From Clostridia bacterium (GTDB taxonomy: Bacteria; Bacillota; Clostridia; TANB77; CAG-508): a stretch of 64,000 nt of DNA. The DNA is taken from contig JAAWOE010000002.1 of assembly GCA_022799315.1 (NCBI GenBank), positions 1 to 64,000 of the forward strand. Reading direction: 5' to 3'. Of this stretch, positions 1 to 8,911 are shown piece after piece; position 1 is the stretch's first letter; the number at the start of each line of letters is the position of its first letter. Both the position numbers and the translations under genes were made by a program. Below the pieces are notes generated by a model. It had not been told where the DNA came from. It was given only the letters and a program-made list of their open reading frames with translations, and made no database searches.

Positions 1-210
1 TGATGAAAACTTTAAACAAATCAATGCTAAACTCGAAGCTCATGATGAAAACTTTAAACAAATCAATGCTAAACTCGAAGCTCATGATGAAAACTTTAAT
101 TTTATAAATGCAAAATTTCGCACTTATGATGAGAATTTTAAATTTATAAATAAAAAATTCGATAATTATGACGAAAACTTTAAACAACTTAACAAACGCT
201 TTGATAGTCA
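1..210 (+). repeat. 42-bp tandem repeat, five units
   Basis: Units start at 1, 43, 85, 127 and 169. The first two are identical and later ones drift, but all keep the TGAtGAaAActttaa start. The array is in frame with the protein, so copy-number change would lengthen or shorten the coiled coil without a frameshift. Confidence 0.9.
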
Positions 211-430
211 AGATAAAAAGTTTGAAGAACTTAAATCCGAATTTATTTCATTAGGCAATACTGTTACAAGAATGGAGAAAAACATCGGAGATAAAGCTCA
301 ATTAGGATTAGAATATGCTTCTGGAGCAATGAAACATTTTGAAGATATAACTGAAACTTTAAATAAAATTAATTCAAAACTAGATAAACATGATATTCAT
401 ATTGAAGCCTTAGAAGAAAAGGCAATATAA
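2..430 (+). CDS. C-terminal part of a 14-residue-repeat coiled-coil protein (partial)
   Basis: The reading frame is open from the left window edge to TAA at 428-430. The visible 142 residues begin with a tandem 14-residue repeat of the form DENFKQINAKLEAH, written in 42-bp DNA units from base 1. The first two units are identical (1-42, 43-84), and three more diverged ones follow to about 210. After them come about 70 non-repeated residues ending in LEEKAI. Fourteen residues are two heptads, so a long coiled coil is expected. The text resembles small clostridial proteins with degenerate repeats and no assigned activity. The start lies outside the window. I do not recognise a function; the reading frame is certain. 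Confidence 0.75.
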   Translation, partial: DENFKQINAKLEAHDENFKQINAKLEAHDENFNFINAKFRTYDENFKFINKKFDNYDENFKQLNKRFDSQDKKFEELKSEFISLGNTVTRMEKNIGDKAQLGLEYASGAMKHFEDITETLNKINSKLDKHDIHIEALEEKAI

Positions 431-440
431 ATTCAAAAAT

Positions 441-464
441 AAGCTAAAAATTAAATTTTAGCTT
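441..464 (+). terminator. Stem-loop after the repeat-protein gene
   Basis: AAGCTAAAA at 441-449 pairs with TTTTAGCTT at 456-464, just after the stop at 430. The T-run follows only after about 15 bases, so this is a weaker intrinsic terminator. It may also serve the gene arriving on the minus strand. Confidence 0.5.
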
Positions 465-533
465 ATCTAAAAATCTTACTTTTTTCTATTAGAAAATTTT
501 CAAAAATATTCATAAAGATAGTTTGTCTCTTTA

Positions 534-1589
534 TTACATTTCGTACATATATTTTATAAAATCTTTTTTAGCCTTTTCCTTATCAGTTACATATAAGTAT
601 GCGCCTTTCTCCAAAATTTCTTTACTATAGTCTAAAGATGGTATCATTATAGAAGTTACATTACTTAAATATGCATCTTTATTTGCAATAAGTTCTGGCA
701 ATTTCATTGTATATTTTCCAACATCTATGTTTGTTGTTACTTGTGATAACACCACATCTATTATTTTAGAAATTTCTCCTGCATCTTTACTTGCAATTTT
801 ATTTAGCATTGCTGTTAATACATCACGTTGTCTTCTTGTTCTACCATAATCTCCATGTTCATTTGTATCACTACTTGGCCCTGCCATTCTTTCTTTTACA
901 TGTGCTGCTGCTTGTTCTCCTGTTAATGTTACTTTACCAGATTTTGTTACTTTCTTAACTGGTTTTCCTGAAAACTCATAGAACATATCTACATATTCAT
1001 TTATCCACTTCATTTCATCTTTTGTAATATTTAGCTCTACTCCTCCAAGTTCATTTATAATGTCATACATTGAAGAAATGTTTATTGTTATATATTCTTT
1101 TAAGTTTAATCCAAAATTTTCGTTAACTGTTTTTACAGCAAGTTGCTCTCTACCTTTTGCAAAAGCATAATTTATTTTATATCTATTTTTTTCTCCTTCA
1201 ATATTTACCGCAGTATCACGTGGAATACTAATTAGCTTAATGCTTTTATATTTAGGATTAATAGAAATAATCATCATAGCATCACTATTTCCAGAGTATT
1301 GGTTAGACATATCTTTAGAGTCTGAACCTAATAGTAAGATATTAATTACATCTTTATATTCTTTTAGCGTTAACCCTGTAACTTCATTGTACAATCCATC
1401 ATTTATTGAAAGGTTATCTTCGTCTAAGCCTTGGAAATTTATTTTAGATAATTTGTCCCATATGAATTTACCTACTAAAATACCACTTGCAATAATTATT
1501 ATTGCAAGTAGTATTAATACTATTTTTAACCATTTATTCATTTTAGTCTTAGCATGTTTTCCATGCTTTTGTCTTTGTTCTTCTTTCAT
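534..1589 (-). CDS. LytR-CpsA-Psr (LCP) family cell-wall polymer ligase
   Basis: 351 residues. A short basic cytoplasmic tail is followed by one membrane segment (about 20-44) and then the extracellular LCP domain. Family landmarks are visible: the NILLLGSD strand near 83-90, the SIPRDT arginine-aspartate pair near 121-126, and the GRTRRQRD arginine cluster near 249-256 that binds the lipid pyrophosphate. LCP enzymes move undecaprenyl-linked polymers to peptidoglycan. It is the last gene of the polysaccharide operon, 25 bases after rfbB, so attaching the rhamnose-containing polymer to the wall is the likely job. The ATG at 1589 sits after rfbB with an AGAGGTTAACA-like site. Family assignment is secure; the exact polymer is inferred from context. 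Confidence 0.93.
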   Translation of the reverse strand: MKEEQRQKHGKHAKTKMNKWLKIVLILLAIIIIASGILVGKFIWDKLSKINFQGLDEDNLSINDGLYNEVTGLTLKEYKDVINILLLGSDSKDMSNQYSGNSDAMMIISINPKYKSIKLISIPRDTAVNIEGEKNRYKINYAFAKGREQLAVKTVNENFGLNLKEYITINISSMYDIINELGGVELNITKDEMKWINEYVDMFYEFSGKPVKKVTKSGKVTLTGEQAAAHVKERMAGPSSDTNEHGDYGRTRRQRDVLTAMLNKIASKDAGEISKIIDVVLSQVTTNIDVGKYTMKLPELIANKDAYLSNVTSIMIPSLDYSKEILEKGAYLYVTDKEKAKKDFIKYMYEM

Positions 1590-1613
1590 TTGTTAACCTC
1601 TTGTATGTTCGCT

Positions 1614-2582
1614 TTATTTTAACCAATCTGGATTTGCTAAGTACCAATCTATTGTTTTAACAATTCCATCTTCAAATTTTGTTTTAGGTAACCATCCTAA
1701 TTCATTTTTTATTTTAGTTGGATCTATTGCATAACGATAGTCATGTCCTTTTCTATCTTCTACAAATTCTATTAGGTCTTCAGACTTGTTTAAGTGTTTT
1801 AATATTAATTTAACAATTTCAATATTTCTTTTTTCATTGTGTCCACCAATATTATATCTTTCTCCTGCTCTTCCATTATGGAATACTAAATCTATTGCTT
1901 CGCAATGATCTTCTACATATAACCAATCACGAATATTTTTACCATTGCCGTATACTGGTAGTTTCTCATTATTCATTGCAAGTTTAATCATATGAGGAAT
2001 TAATTTTTCGTTATGTTGATATGGTCCATAATTGTTTGAGCAGTTTGTTATTGTTACATTCATTTTAAATGTTTCAAAATATGCTCTTGCAATTAAATCA
2101 GAACTTGCTTTTGATGCAGAATATGGGCTGTTTGGATTAATTGGCGTAGTTTCTGTAAAGTATCCTTCTTCTCCTAATGTTCCATATACTTCATCTGTTG
2201 AAATATGTACAAATTTATTCTTACTTCCTTCTCCCCAAACTTGTTTTGCAACTTCTAATAATGTATGTGTTCCAATTACATTAGTTTGTGTGAATATAAA
2301 TGGATTTTTTATGCTATTATCTACATGAGATTCTGCTGCAAAATGAATTACTCCATCGATAGCATATTTTTCAAATAACTCTTTTACAAATTGATAATCG
2401 CAAATATCACCTTGTACAAAAGTTATTTTATCCATTACTTTTTTTAGATTGTCCATATTTCCTGCATATGTTAATTTATCTAATACTACAACATTATATT
2501 CTGGATGTTTATTTACAAAAAATTCTGCAAAGTTTGCTCCAATAAATCCTGCTGCTCCTGTTACTAAAATATTTTTACTCAT
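1614..2582 (-). CDS. rfbB: dTDP-glucose 4,6-dehydratase
   Basis: 322 residues, a short-chain dehydrogenase/reductase fold. It makes dTDP-4-keto-6-deoxyglucose, the second step to dTDP-L-rhamnose. Visible: the NAD-binding TGAAGFIG at 8-15, the catalytic T-D-E at 129-131, and YSASK with Tyr154 and Lys158. I chose the ATG at 2582, not the upstream in-frame ATG at 2600, because AAGGAGAAATTTATT puts a ribosome site directly before it. It follows rfbD, rfbA and rfbC in the same direction. A 234-base gap holding a long inverted repeat separates it from rfbC. Confidence 0.96.
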   Translation of the reverse strand: MSKNILVTGAAGFIGANFAEFFVNKHPEYNVVVLDKLTYAGNMDNLKKVMDKITFVQGDICDYQFVKELFEKYAIDGVIHFAAESHVDNSIKNPFIFTQTNVIGTHTLLEVAKQVWGEGSKNKFVHISTDEVYGTLGEEGYFTETTPINPNSPYSASKASSDLIARAYFETFKMNVTITNCSNNYGPYQHNEKLIPHMIKLAMNNEKLPVYGNGKNIRDWLYVEDHCEAIDLVFHNGRAGERYNIGGHNEKRNIEIVKLILKHLNKSEDLIEFVEDRKGHDYRYAIDPTKIKNELGWLPKTKFEDGIVKTIDWYLANPDWLK

Positions 2583-2615
2583 AATAAATTTCTCCTTCAT
2601 AATTATTTATTTTTT

Positions 2616-2774
2616 GCATTTTACAATCATTTATTTTTATTATTTTTTTATACCTTGCTGTCGCAACCTCCAATTTTAAATATGGACGGTTGCTCCAATT
2701 CGCACTCGTACTTCGTACTCGTTTGGTCGCTTACGCAGTATTTCAAAATAATAAAAATAAGTGATTGCAAATGC
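2616..2774. repeat. Long-armed inverted repeat between rfbC and rfbB
   Basis: The arm at 2616-2646 (GCATTTTACAATCATTTATT and on) is complementary to 2745-2774, with one indel and two wobble pairs. It encloses a GC-richer core (2653-2735) that has its own inverted repeat, GCAACCTCCA against TGGACGGTTGC, and a CGTACTTCGTAC-like palindrome. It lies inside the operon and could act as a processing or attenuation structure, or be an inserted hairpin element. There is no coding sequence here. Confidence 0.6.
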
Positions 2775-2816
2775 TATATAAAAACTAAAATTTATATTAT
2801 AAAACAAAATATGTTT

Positions 2817-3395
2817 CTACAAATTTTTAAATAAATCTGTTTTTCTTATTTCTTCTAAAGATGGCCAGTTTGCATCTTTTTCAGATGTTAATAAATCTTC
2901 TTCTTTCATATCTCCAAAAGGCCAATCAATTGCTACGTCTTTATCATTCCAAGCAAGTCCACCTTCTGCTTCGTGATTATAAATATCATCACATTTATAT
3001 GTAAATTCTGCTTCATCTGATAATACTAAAAATCCATGTGCAAATCCTCTTGGTATCATAAACATTTTCTTGTTTTCTTCTGAAAGAGTTACTCCTTCCC
3101 ATTTTCCATAAGTTTTACTTCCTGGTCTTAGGTCTACTGCTACGTCAAATACTTCGCCTTTTAATACTCTTACAAGTTTTGCTTGAGTATTCTCTTTTTG
3201 AAAATGTAGTCCTCTTAAAACTCCTTTTTTAGATTTTGATTGATTATCTTGTACGAATTCATAATTTAATCCTAATTCTTCAAAATCTTTTTTACTGTAT
3301 GTTTCCATGAAGTAACCTCTATTATCTCCAAATATTGTAGGTTCAATAACATATACTCCATCAATAGAAGTTTCTATTTTCTTAAATTTCCCCAT
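2817..3395 (-). CDS. rfbC: dTDP-4-dehydrorhamnose 3,5-epimerase
   Basis: 192 residues, RmlC cupin family, the third enzyme of dTDP-L-rhamnose synthesis. The catalytic histidine is in RGLHFQ (His64) and the partner tyrosine in EFTYKCDD (about Tyr133); GFAHGF at 118-123 is also typical. The ATG at 3395 begins one base before the end of rfbA (stop 3397-3399), with GGAGAAGAATAAA inside rfbA as its ribosome site, so the two are translationally coupled. An upstream TTG in the same frame is less likely. Confidence 0.95.
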   Translation of the reverse strand: MGKFKKIETSIDGVYVIEPTIFGDNRGYFMETYSKKDFEELGLNYEFVQDNQSKSKKGVLRGLHFQKENTQAKLVRVLKGEVFDVAVDLRPGSKTYGKWEGVTLSEENKKMFMIPRGFAHGFLVLSDEAEFTYKCDDIYNHEAEGGLAWNDKDVAIDWPFGDMKEEDLLTSEKDANWPSLEEIRKTDLFKNL

Positions 3396-3396
3396 T

Positions 3397-4287
3397 TTAT
3401 TCTTCTCCAATCATGTTTTCTGCTAAATCTTTTAAACATCTTCCATAGTCTGTTTTCATATATTTATCTGCAATTTTAGATAACTCTTCAGATGTAATCC
3501 ATCCTTTTTCATATGCAATTGCATCTGGTGAACAAATTTGCATTCCTTGTCTTTTTTCTATTGTCTGTACAAAACTTGCAGTTTCTAATAAAGAATCGTG
3601 TGTTCCAGTATCGAACCATGTCATAGCTCGTCCTAATTTTTCTACTTTTAATTTTCCACGTTTCATGTATTCTTCATTAATTGATGTTATTTCAAGTTCT
3701 CCTCTTGCAGATGGTTTTACGTTCTTTGCAATTTTCACAACTTCATTTGTATAAAAATATAGTCCAGGAACTGCATAATGAGATTTTGGTTTTTCTGGTT
3801 TTTCTTCAATAGATACTGCATTTCCTTCTTTGTCTATTTCAACAACTCCATAGGCTTTAGGATCTTTTACATAGTAGCCAAAAACTGTTGCTTCATCTTC
3901 TCTTTCATTTGCATGTTTTAGAATTTTGCATAAGTTATTTCCATAGAACATATTATCTCCAAGTATCATTGCAACATTATCTTCACCAATAAAATCAGCG
4001 CCCAAAATAAATGCTTCTGCAAGCCCTGCTGGTTTTTCTTGTACTTTATATTCAAAGTGCATTCCCCATTTTGAGCCATCTCCTAATAGCTCTTTAAATA
4101 CTACAATATCTCTTGGTGTAGAAATTATTAGTATTTCTTTTATATCTGCTTCCATTAACACAGATAATGGATAGTATATCATTGGTTTATCATATACTGG
4201 CATAATTTGTTTTGATATTGCAAGTGTTAATGGGTATAACCTTGTAGCACTACCACCTGCTAAAATAATTCCTTTACGATTCTTCAT
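3397..4287 (-). CDS. rfbA: Glucose-1-phosphate thymidylyltransferase
   Basis: 296 residues, RmlA nucleotidyltransferase. It joins dTTP and glucose-1-phosphate to give dTDP-glucose, the first committed step to dTDP-rhamnose. The signature GGSATRLYP is at 11-19. The metal-binding LGDNMFYG and the [16 protein letters not shown] region follow in the expected order, and length is normal. The ATG at 4287 has a TAGGAGATGTAAA ribosome site. It lies 10 bases after rfbD and is coupled to rfbC. Confidence 0.96.
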   Translation of the reverse strand: MKNRKGIILAGGSATRLYPLTLAISKQIMPVYDKPMIYYPLSVLMEADIKEILIISTPRDIVVFKELLGDGSKWGMHFEYKVQEKPAGLAEAFILGADFIGEDNVAMILGDNMFYGNNLCKILKHANEREDEATVFGYYVKDPKAYGVVEIDKEGNAVSIEEKPEKPKSHYAVPGLYFYTNEVVKIAKNVKPSARGELEITSINEEYMKRGKLKVEKLGRAMTWFDTGTHDSLLETASFVQTIEKRQGMQICSPDAIAYEKGWITSEELSKIADKYMKTDYGRCLKDLAENMIGEE

Positions 4288-4297
4288 TTTACATCTC

Positions 4298-5140
4298 CTA
4301 TTTTAATTCTTCTTTTAAATATCTATCTAAAGCATCTTCATATGTTGGTACTTCTATTCCTGCTTTTATTAATTTTTCTTTTGATAATTTAGAATTTTTA
4401 GGACGTTTTGCAGCGCTATTAAATTCTTCACTTGTTACTGGGTTTACTTTACAAGAATAGTTTACTTTTTCAAATATCTTCTTTGTAAATTCATACCAAG
4501 TTGTATACCCCATATTAGTTGTATGATAAATTCCATAAGGAATTTGTTTTTCAATTGCTTGATGAATAATACTTGCAAGGTCAACTGCATATGTTGGACT
4601 TCCATGTTGGTCTGATACAACATTTATTTCAGCTTTTTCTTTTCCTAGTTTTAGCATGGTTCTTACAAAGTTATTTCCATCTCCATATAGCCATGCTGTA
4701 CGGAATATATAATATTTGAAAGTACTATCAATAATAGCATTTTCACCTTCTAGTTTTGTAACTCCATATACAGATTCTGGATTTTTTTCTTCCATTTCTG
4801 TATAGTCTTCTTCTACAGATTTTGCTCCTCCAAATACATAGTCTGTACTAATATGAATTAAAGTAGCGTCTTCCTCATTTGCAACTATTGCAAGGTTTTT
4901 AGGACCTAACGCATTAACCTTTCTTGCAAGTTCTAATTGTTCTTCTGCTTTATCTACTGCAGTATAAGCAGCACAGTTTATAATATATTGTGGCTTGTTT
5001 TCTTTTACAAAATTTCTTACCGCATCTATATTTGTGATGTCTAATTCTGCTACATCTGTTAAAATTAACTCCTCATTCTTTAATTCATTATGAACTGCTT
5101 TTGCAAGCATTCCATTTGCTCCTGTAATTAAAATTTTCAT
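4298..5140 (-). CDS. rfbD: dTDP-4-dehydrorhamnose reductase
   Basis: 280 residues, RmlD short-chain reductase. It reduces dTDP-4-keto-rhamnose to dTDP-L-rhamnose with NAD(P)H. The Rossmann motif TGANGMLA is at 6-13, STDYVFGG near 98-105, and YGVTK (Tyr125, Lys129) forms the catalytic pair. It is the first of the four rhamnose genes here, 16 bases after the flippase. With all four enzymes present the cell can supply rhamnose for the adjacent polymer locus. Confidence 0.95.
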   Translation of the reverse strand: MKILITGANGMLAKAVHNELKNEELILTDVAELDITNIDAVRNFVKENKPQYIINCAAYTAVDKAEEQLELARKVNALGPKNLAIVANEEDATLIHISTDYVFGGAKSVEEDYTEMEEKNPESVYGVTKLEGENAIIDSTFKYYIFRTAWLYGDGNNFVRTMLKLGKEKAEINVVSDQHGSPTYAVDLASIIHQAIEKQIPYGIYHTTNMGYTTWYEFTKKIFEKVNYSCKVNPVTSEEFNSAAKRPKNSKLSKEKLIKAGIEVPTYEDALDRYLKEELK

Positions 5141-5156
5141 AATTCTTATAACTCCT

Positions 5157-6596
5157 TTATTCTAGATTTTTAAATTTTAATAGAATTCTTTTTATGTTCA
5201 TTTCTTTGTATTCTACTGCTTTTATGATAATTAGTCCTGACATATAAATAACAACTCCCAGTAATACTTTTATTACTAATAATACAATTGGTTCTATATT
5301 TATATTAATACTACTTACTATTATACACATGATTATAGCTAATACAATATATTTAATCCCATTTTTCAAATATTTTTTTATATCCAATTCTTTTCTAACA
5401 GCATATGTTTGATAAGCAAACACACTAAATTCTGCAATAATAGTTCCTATGGTTGCTCCTACCGCCTTAAATTTAGGAATCAATATTAAATTAATACTCA
5501 AATTTAATACTGCTCCAACTATTACTGAGAACATATATATTTTATCTTTTTCATTTGGAATTAGATATTGTGTTCTAATTACGCTTGCTAATGAAATAAA
5601 TATAATAGTAACAGATAGATTTTTAACTAAAATTGCCGAATAAGTAAATTCATTTCCTAAAAAAATAGGAACAAAAATTGATGCAACAGCAATTAGTCCA
5701 AATGTTAAAGCAGCTGAAGATATAAATTCAAATTCCATTGCTTTTCTTGTATATCTTTCTATCTTTTCCTTTTCACCATTCGCAACCAAATTAGATATCT
5801 TAGGTAACATAACAGTAGCAAGTGCTGTAATTACCCCCATTGGTATGTTTATAATCTTTTCTGCATTCTCATAAAAGCCTACTTGTGACATATCTGTCAT
5901 ATTTCCCAACATAATTTTATCCATAATTTTATATAAACTAACTGCTATAATTGGTACAAATAGTATGAAACATTGTTTTATATGTCTTGTTACATCCTTT
6001 ACTTTTATTTTTACTAACTTTGTATATTTTCTTACAAATGGCCATAAAGCTAATTGACTTATCAATGCACTACTTGCTACAATTAATGTATATATATACA
6101 CATCTTCTTTCTTTTTTACAAACATTAATATTGAGATTACTGATAACAATTTTATTATAGTATTGCGTGTTACTGTTAATTTAAATTCTTCTATTCCAAA
6201 AAAGAACCAATTAATATCAAATGCTACTGAAATCAAATAAATTCCTTGTATTAGAGCAATATTCACATTAGCTTTTACAACAATGCATATATAAATAGCA
6301 TATATCAGTATCATAAAAATTGTCATTACTATTTGTAAAGTATAAATTGATGTAAATGTCTTTTGTAACTCGTCTCTATTATTTCTTACTTTCGCTATTT
6401 CTCTATTTCCATAATTATTAATTCCTAACATTGCAATTAGCATAAAATAGTAAACAACCGAATATGTATATGAATAAATTCCTATGTTTTCAGCCCCTAA
6501 TACTCTTGCTATATATGGTGCCGTTACTAGAGGAAGTATTAGTACTAACACTTGGTACAGTACATTATAAAAAAAATTCTTTCTAACACTACTCAT
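5157..6596 (-). CDS. Polysaccharide flippase (Wzx/MATE-like)
   Basis: 479 residues with about 14 hydrophobic segments from residue 10 on. The N-terminal text (FFYNVLYQVLVLILPLVTAP, then ARVLGAENIG) is the classic start of the polysaccharide-biosynthesis/oligosaccharide flippase family. These carry undecaprenyl-linked repeat units across the membrane. The ATG at 6596 has AGAGGAAATT before it; an earlier in-frame ATG at 6617 overlaps the preceding gene and lacks a good site. Between GT/polymerase genes and rhamnose genes, it is the Wzx of a Wzx/Wzy pathway. Confidence 0.9.
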   Translation of the reverse strand: MSSVRKNFFYNVLYQVLVLILPLVTAPYIARVLGAENIGIYSYTYSVVYYFMLIAMLGINNYGNREIAKVRNNRDELQKTFTSIYTLQIVMTIFMILIYAIYICIVVKANVNIALIQGIYLISVAFDINWFFFGIEEFKLTVTRNTIIKLLSVISILMFVKKKEDVYIYTLIVASSALISQLALWPFVRKYTKLVKIKVKDVTRHIKQCFILFVPIIAVSLYKIMDKIMLGNMTDMSQVGFYENAEKIINIPMGVITALATVMLPKISNLVANGEKEKIERYTRKAMEFEFISSAALTFGLIAVASIFVPIFLGNEFTYSAILVKNLSVTIIFISLASVIRTQYLIPNEKDKIYMFSVIVGAVLNLSINLILIPKFKAVGATIGTIIAEFSVFAYQTYAVRKELDIKKYLKNGIKYIVLAIIMCIIVSSININIEPIVLLVIKVLLGVVIYMSGLIIIKAVEYKEMNIKRILLKFKNLE

Positions 6597-6610
6597 AATT
6601 TCCTCTCTTT

Positions 6611-7614
6611 TTAACAATCTAAAATCGATATTGCAATTTTATTTTTTATTTTACTTCTTTTTATAATTTTTGATTGAATACATGCTGTAAGCATAGACAA
6701 TATCGTAATCACAATAAATTTTATTAACCAATTTGAAGATTTAAATTTAAAATCAATAATATACAAATATAAAATGTGCCATAAATATATCCACATAGTA
6801 TGACTGCTGATAAAGGTAATTATTTTTATATTTATTTTATTTTTAATATTGAACACATTTTTTACTACTACCAAATAATACATTAATAGTGACATACCTA
6901 TCGAATAACTTAAATAATATAATGTGGGTGGATATTTCAATTCATTTGTTTGTATGAATCTTCCAGTTGTTATCCTCATTACTAACATAAGAATAACAAA
7001 TATTATGAACATTGCTACTGAAATATTAATCAATCGTTTGCTTTTCCATTCTTTTATTTCCATACCTATAAAAGTTAATATCCCATAAGGTATAAAATAA
7101 TATATAAGATACTTTAATATGTAATTTTTCTCTCCTATGCTATAATATAATATTTCATATAATATGTATACCAAAATAATTAATACATAATAAATATTTA
7201 AGTTAAGTTTTTCTTTTATTTTTATTAACAGTGGCACTGATAATGCGCATAATAAATAAACTCTTATTATCCAAACATATCCTATTCCATCTATTAATGC
7301 ATATGACCTAAAAATTGTATTAAGACTAAACGGATATTTAATCCCAAATGCTCGCACAATTAATGCTCCGAAAAAAAATATTGTCAAAAATATCCATACT
7401 GGTAATACTAATCGTATAAATCTCTTCTTTAAGTATGTATACATGCTTTCATTTGATTTATGTGAATTTACAGCTAAGAATCCTGATAATATTACTAATA
7501 ATGGTACATCAAAGTTTCTAAAATCTCTTTTGAAGTACATGTATGTGCCAATATAATTAAAATAATTCCTAGTGATTTTAAAATATCTATTCCGACATTT
7601 CTATTTTTCTCCAT
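6611..7614 (-). pseudogene. Acyltransferase family 3, interrupted by a -1 type frameshift
   Basis: Two frames together make a normal membrane acyltransferase-3 protein of about 334 residues. Frame one starts at the ATG at 7614, with AGGAAGG overlapping the end of the dehydrogenase gene. It gives MEKNRNVGIDILKSLGIILI and the conserved LAH. The rest (YFKRDFRNFDVPLLVILSG, then about nine membrane segments) is in another frame from about 7540 to 6611. Joining them needs one missing base, or a -1 shift, near CATACATGTACTTC. Unlike the other frameshifts in this window there is no CGG codon. The enzyme would acylate sugars of the polymer. It may be a real pseudogene or a base-call loss. Confidence 0.75.
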
Positions 7615-7621
7615 TTAAAAT

Positions 7622-8911
7622 TTACCTTCCTATTGAATAATACTCTATTTCCTTTGTATCATCTAGTTTATATATATTTCTTCCATCATATACTATTGGT
7701 GTTTTCATTAGTTTTTTATATTCTTCTATCTTTATATTTTGTATTTCTTTCCATTCGGTAAATATAAAGCAAATTTCAGCATTCTTTAATGCTTCTTGTG
7801 GAGTCTTTACATATTCAATTTCCGTTGGGTATATTTTTTTATAATTTTCAATTCCTACAGGATCATAAGCTTTTATATTGGCTCCTTCTTCTAATAAAAT
7901 TGAAATATTATCTAATGATGGTGCCTCTCTTAAATCATCTGTTCCTGGCTTAAAAGTTAGACCTAATACTGCAACATTTACATCTTTAAATGTTGCAAAT
8001 CTTTTTCTTGCTTTTCTTAATAATACTAGCTTTTGATTTTTATTTACTTCAATTGCAGCTTTTATCGTTTTTAATTCGTAGCCTTCTTGTTGAGCTAAAT
8101 AATGTAATGCCTTTGTATCTTTTGGAAAGCAACTACCTCCATATCCACATCCCGCTTTTAAAAATTTATCACCAATTCTTTTATCATAGCTCATTCCTTG
8201 TGCAACTTCTTCAACATTTGCGCCAACTATCTCACATAAATTTGCTATATCATTCATAAAGCTAATTTTTAATGCAAGGAAATCATTTGATGCATATTTT
8301 ATCATTTCTGCGCTTCTTCTATTTGTAAGTACAATTGGTGGTTCGAAATTTTTATATAATTCTAACATTTTTTCTTCTGCTTCTTTGCTATTTATTCCTA
8401 TAACAATTCTAGATGCATGTAGTGTGTCATGTACCGCTGTTCCTTGGGCTAAAAATTCTGGATTACTTACTACATTAATTTTTACATCATGTTTTAAATT
8501 TTCTTTTATATATATTTCTAATTTATCATTTGTTCCAATAGGTACAGTCGATTTTAGTACTATAATACAGTCTTTTTCTACACTTTCCGCAATTTGTTTT
8601 GCAACTGTATATACATAGTCAAGATTCGCTGATCCATCCTTTCTTTCTGGTGTTCCAACACCAATAAAAATAAAATCAGCATCTTTATATGCAGTTCTAT
8701 AATTTGTAGTATAATCTAGTCTTCCTGCAGTATAATTCTTCTTCATTAATTCTTCTAAATTTTCTTCATATATTGGCGATTTTCCTTGTTTCATTTGATT
8801 TATTTTATCTTCATCTACATCAACGCAAATTACTTTTTGTCCTTTTTCAGCAAAGCAAACTCCTGCCACTAATCCTACATAACCAGTTCCAGCTACTACT
8901 ACTTTATACAT
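7622..8911 (-). CDS. UDP-glucose 6-dehydrogenase (UDP-glucose/GDP-mannose dehydrogenase family)
   Basis: 429 residues. The NAD-binding GTGYVG is at 8-13, Lys205 and Asn209 in EMIKYASND, and the catalytic cysteine in GCGYGGSCFPKD (Cys261). The most likely reaction is oxidation of UDP-glucose to UDP-glucuronate, supplying an acidic sugar. The second ATG at 8911 is preferred because AAGGAGG lies six bases before it; the first ATG at 8917 touches the site. Substrate is inferred from the closest family type, as GDP-mannose or UDP-ManNAc relatives share these motifs. Confidence 0.92.
   Translation of the reverse strand: MYKVVVAGTGYVGLVAGVCFAEKGQKVICVDVDEDKINQMKQGKSPIYEENLEELMKKNYTAGRLDYTTNYRTAYKDADFIFIGVGTPERKDGSANLDYVYTVAKQIAESVEKDCIIVLKSTVPIGTNDKLEIYIKENLKHDVKINVVSNPEFLAQGTAVHDTLHASRIVIGINSKEAEEKMLELYKNFEPPIVLTNRRSAEMIKYASNDFLALKISFMNDIANLCEIVGANVEEVAQGMSYDKRIGDKFLKAGCGYGGSCFPKDTKALHYLAQQEGYELKTIKAAIEVNKNQKLVLLRKARKRFATFKDVNVAVLGLTFKPGTDDLREAPSLDNISILLEEGANIKAYDPVGIENYKKIYPTEIEYVKTPQEALKNAEICFIFTEWKEIQNIKIEEYKKLMKTPIVYDGRNIYKLDDTKEIEYYSIGR

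Noticed and set aside
1..210. CRISPR array
   Set aside because: The 42-bp units are contiguous, have no spacers and are in frame with a protein.
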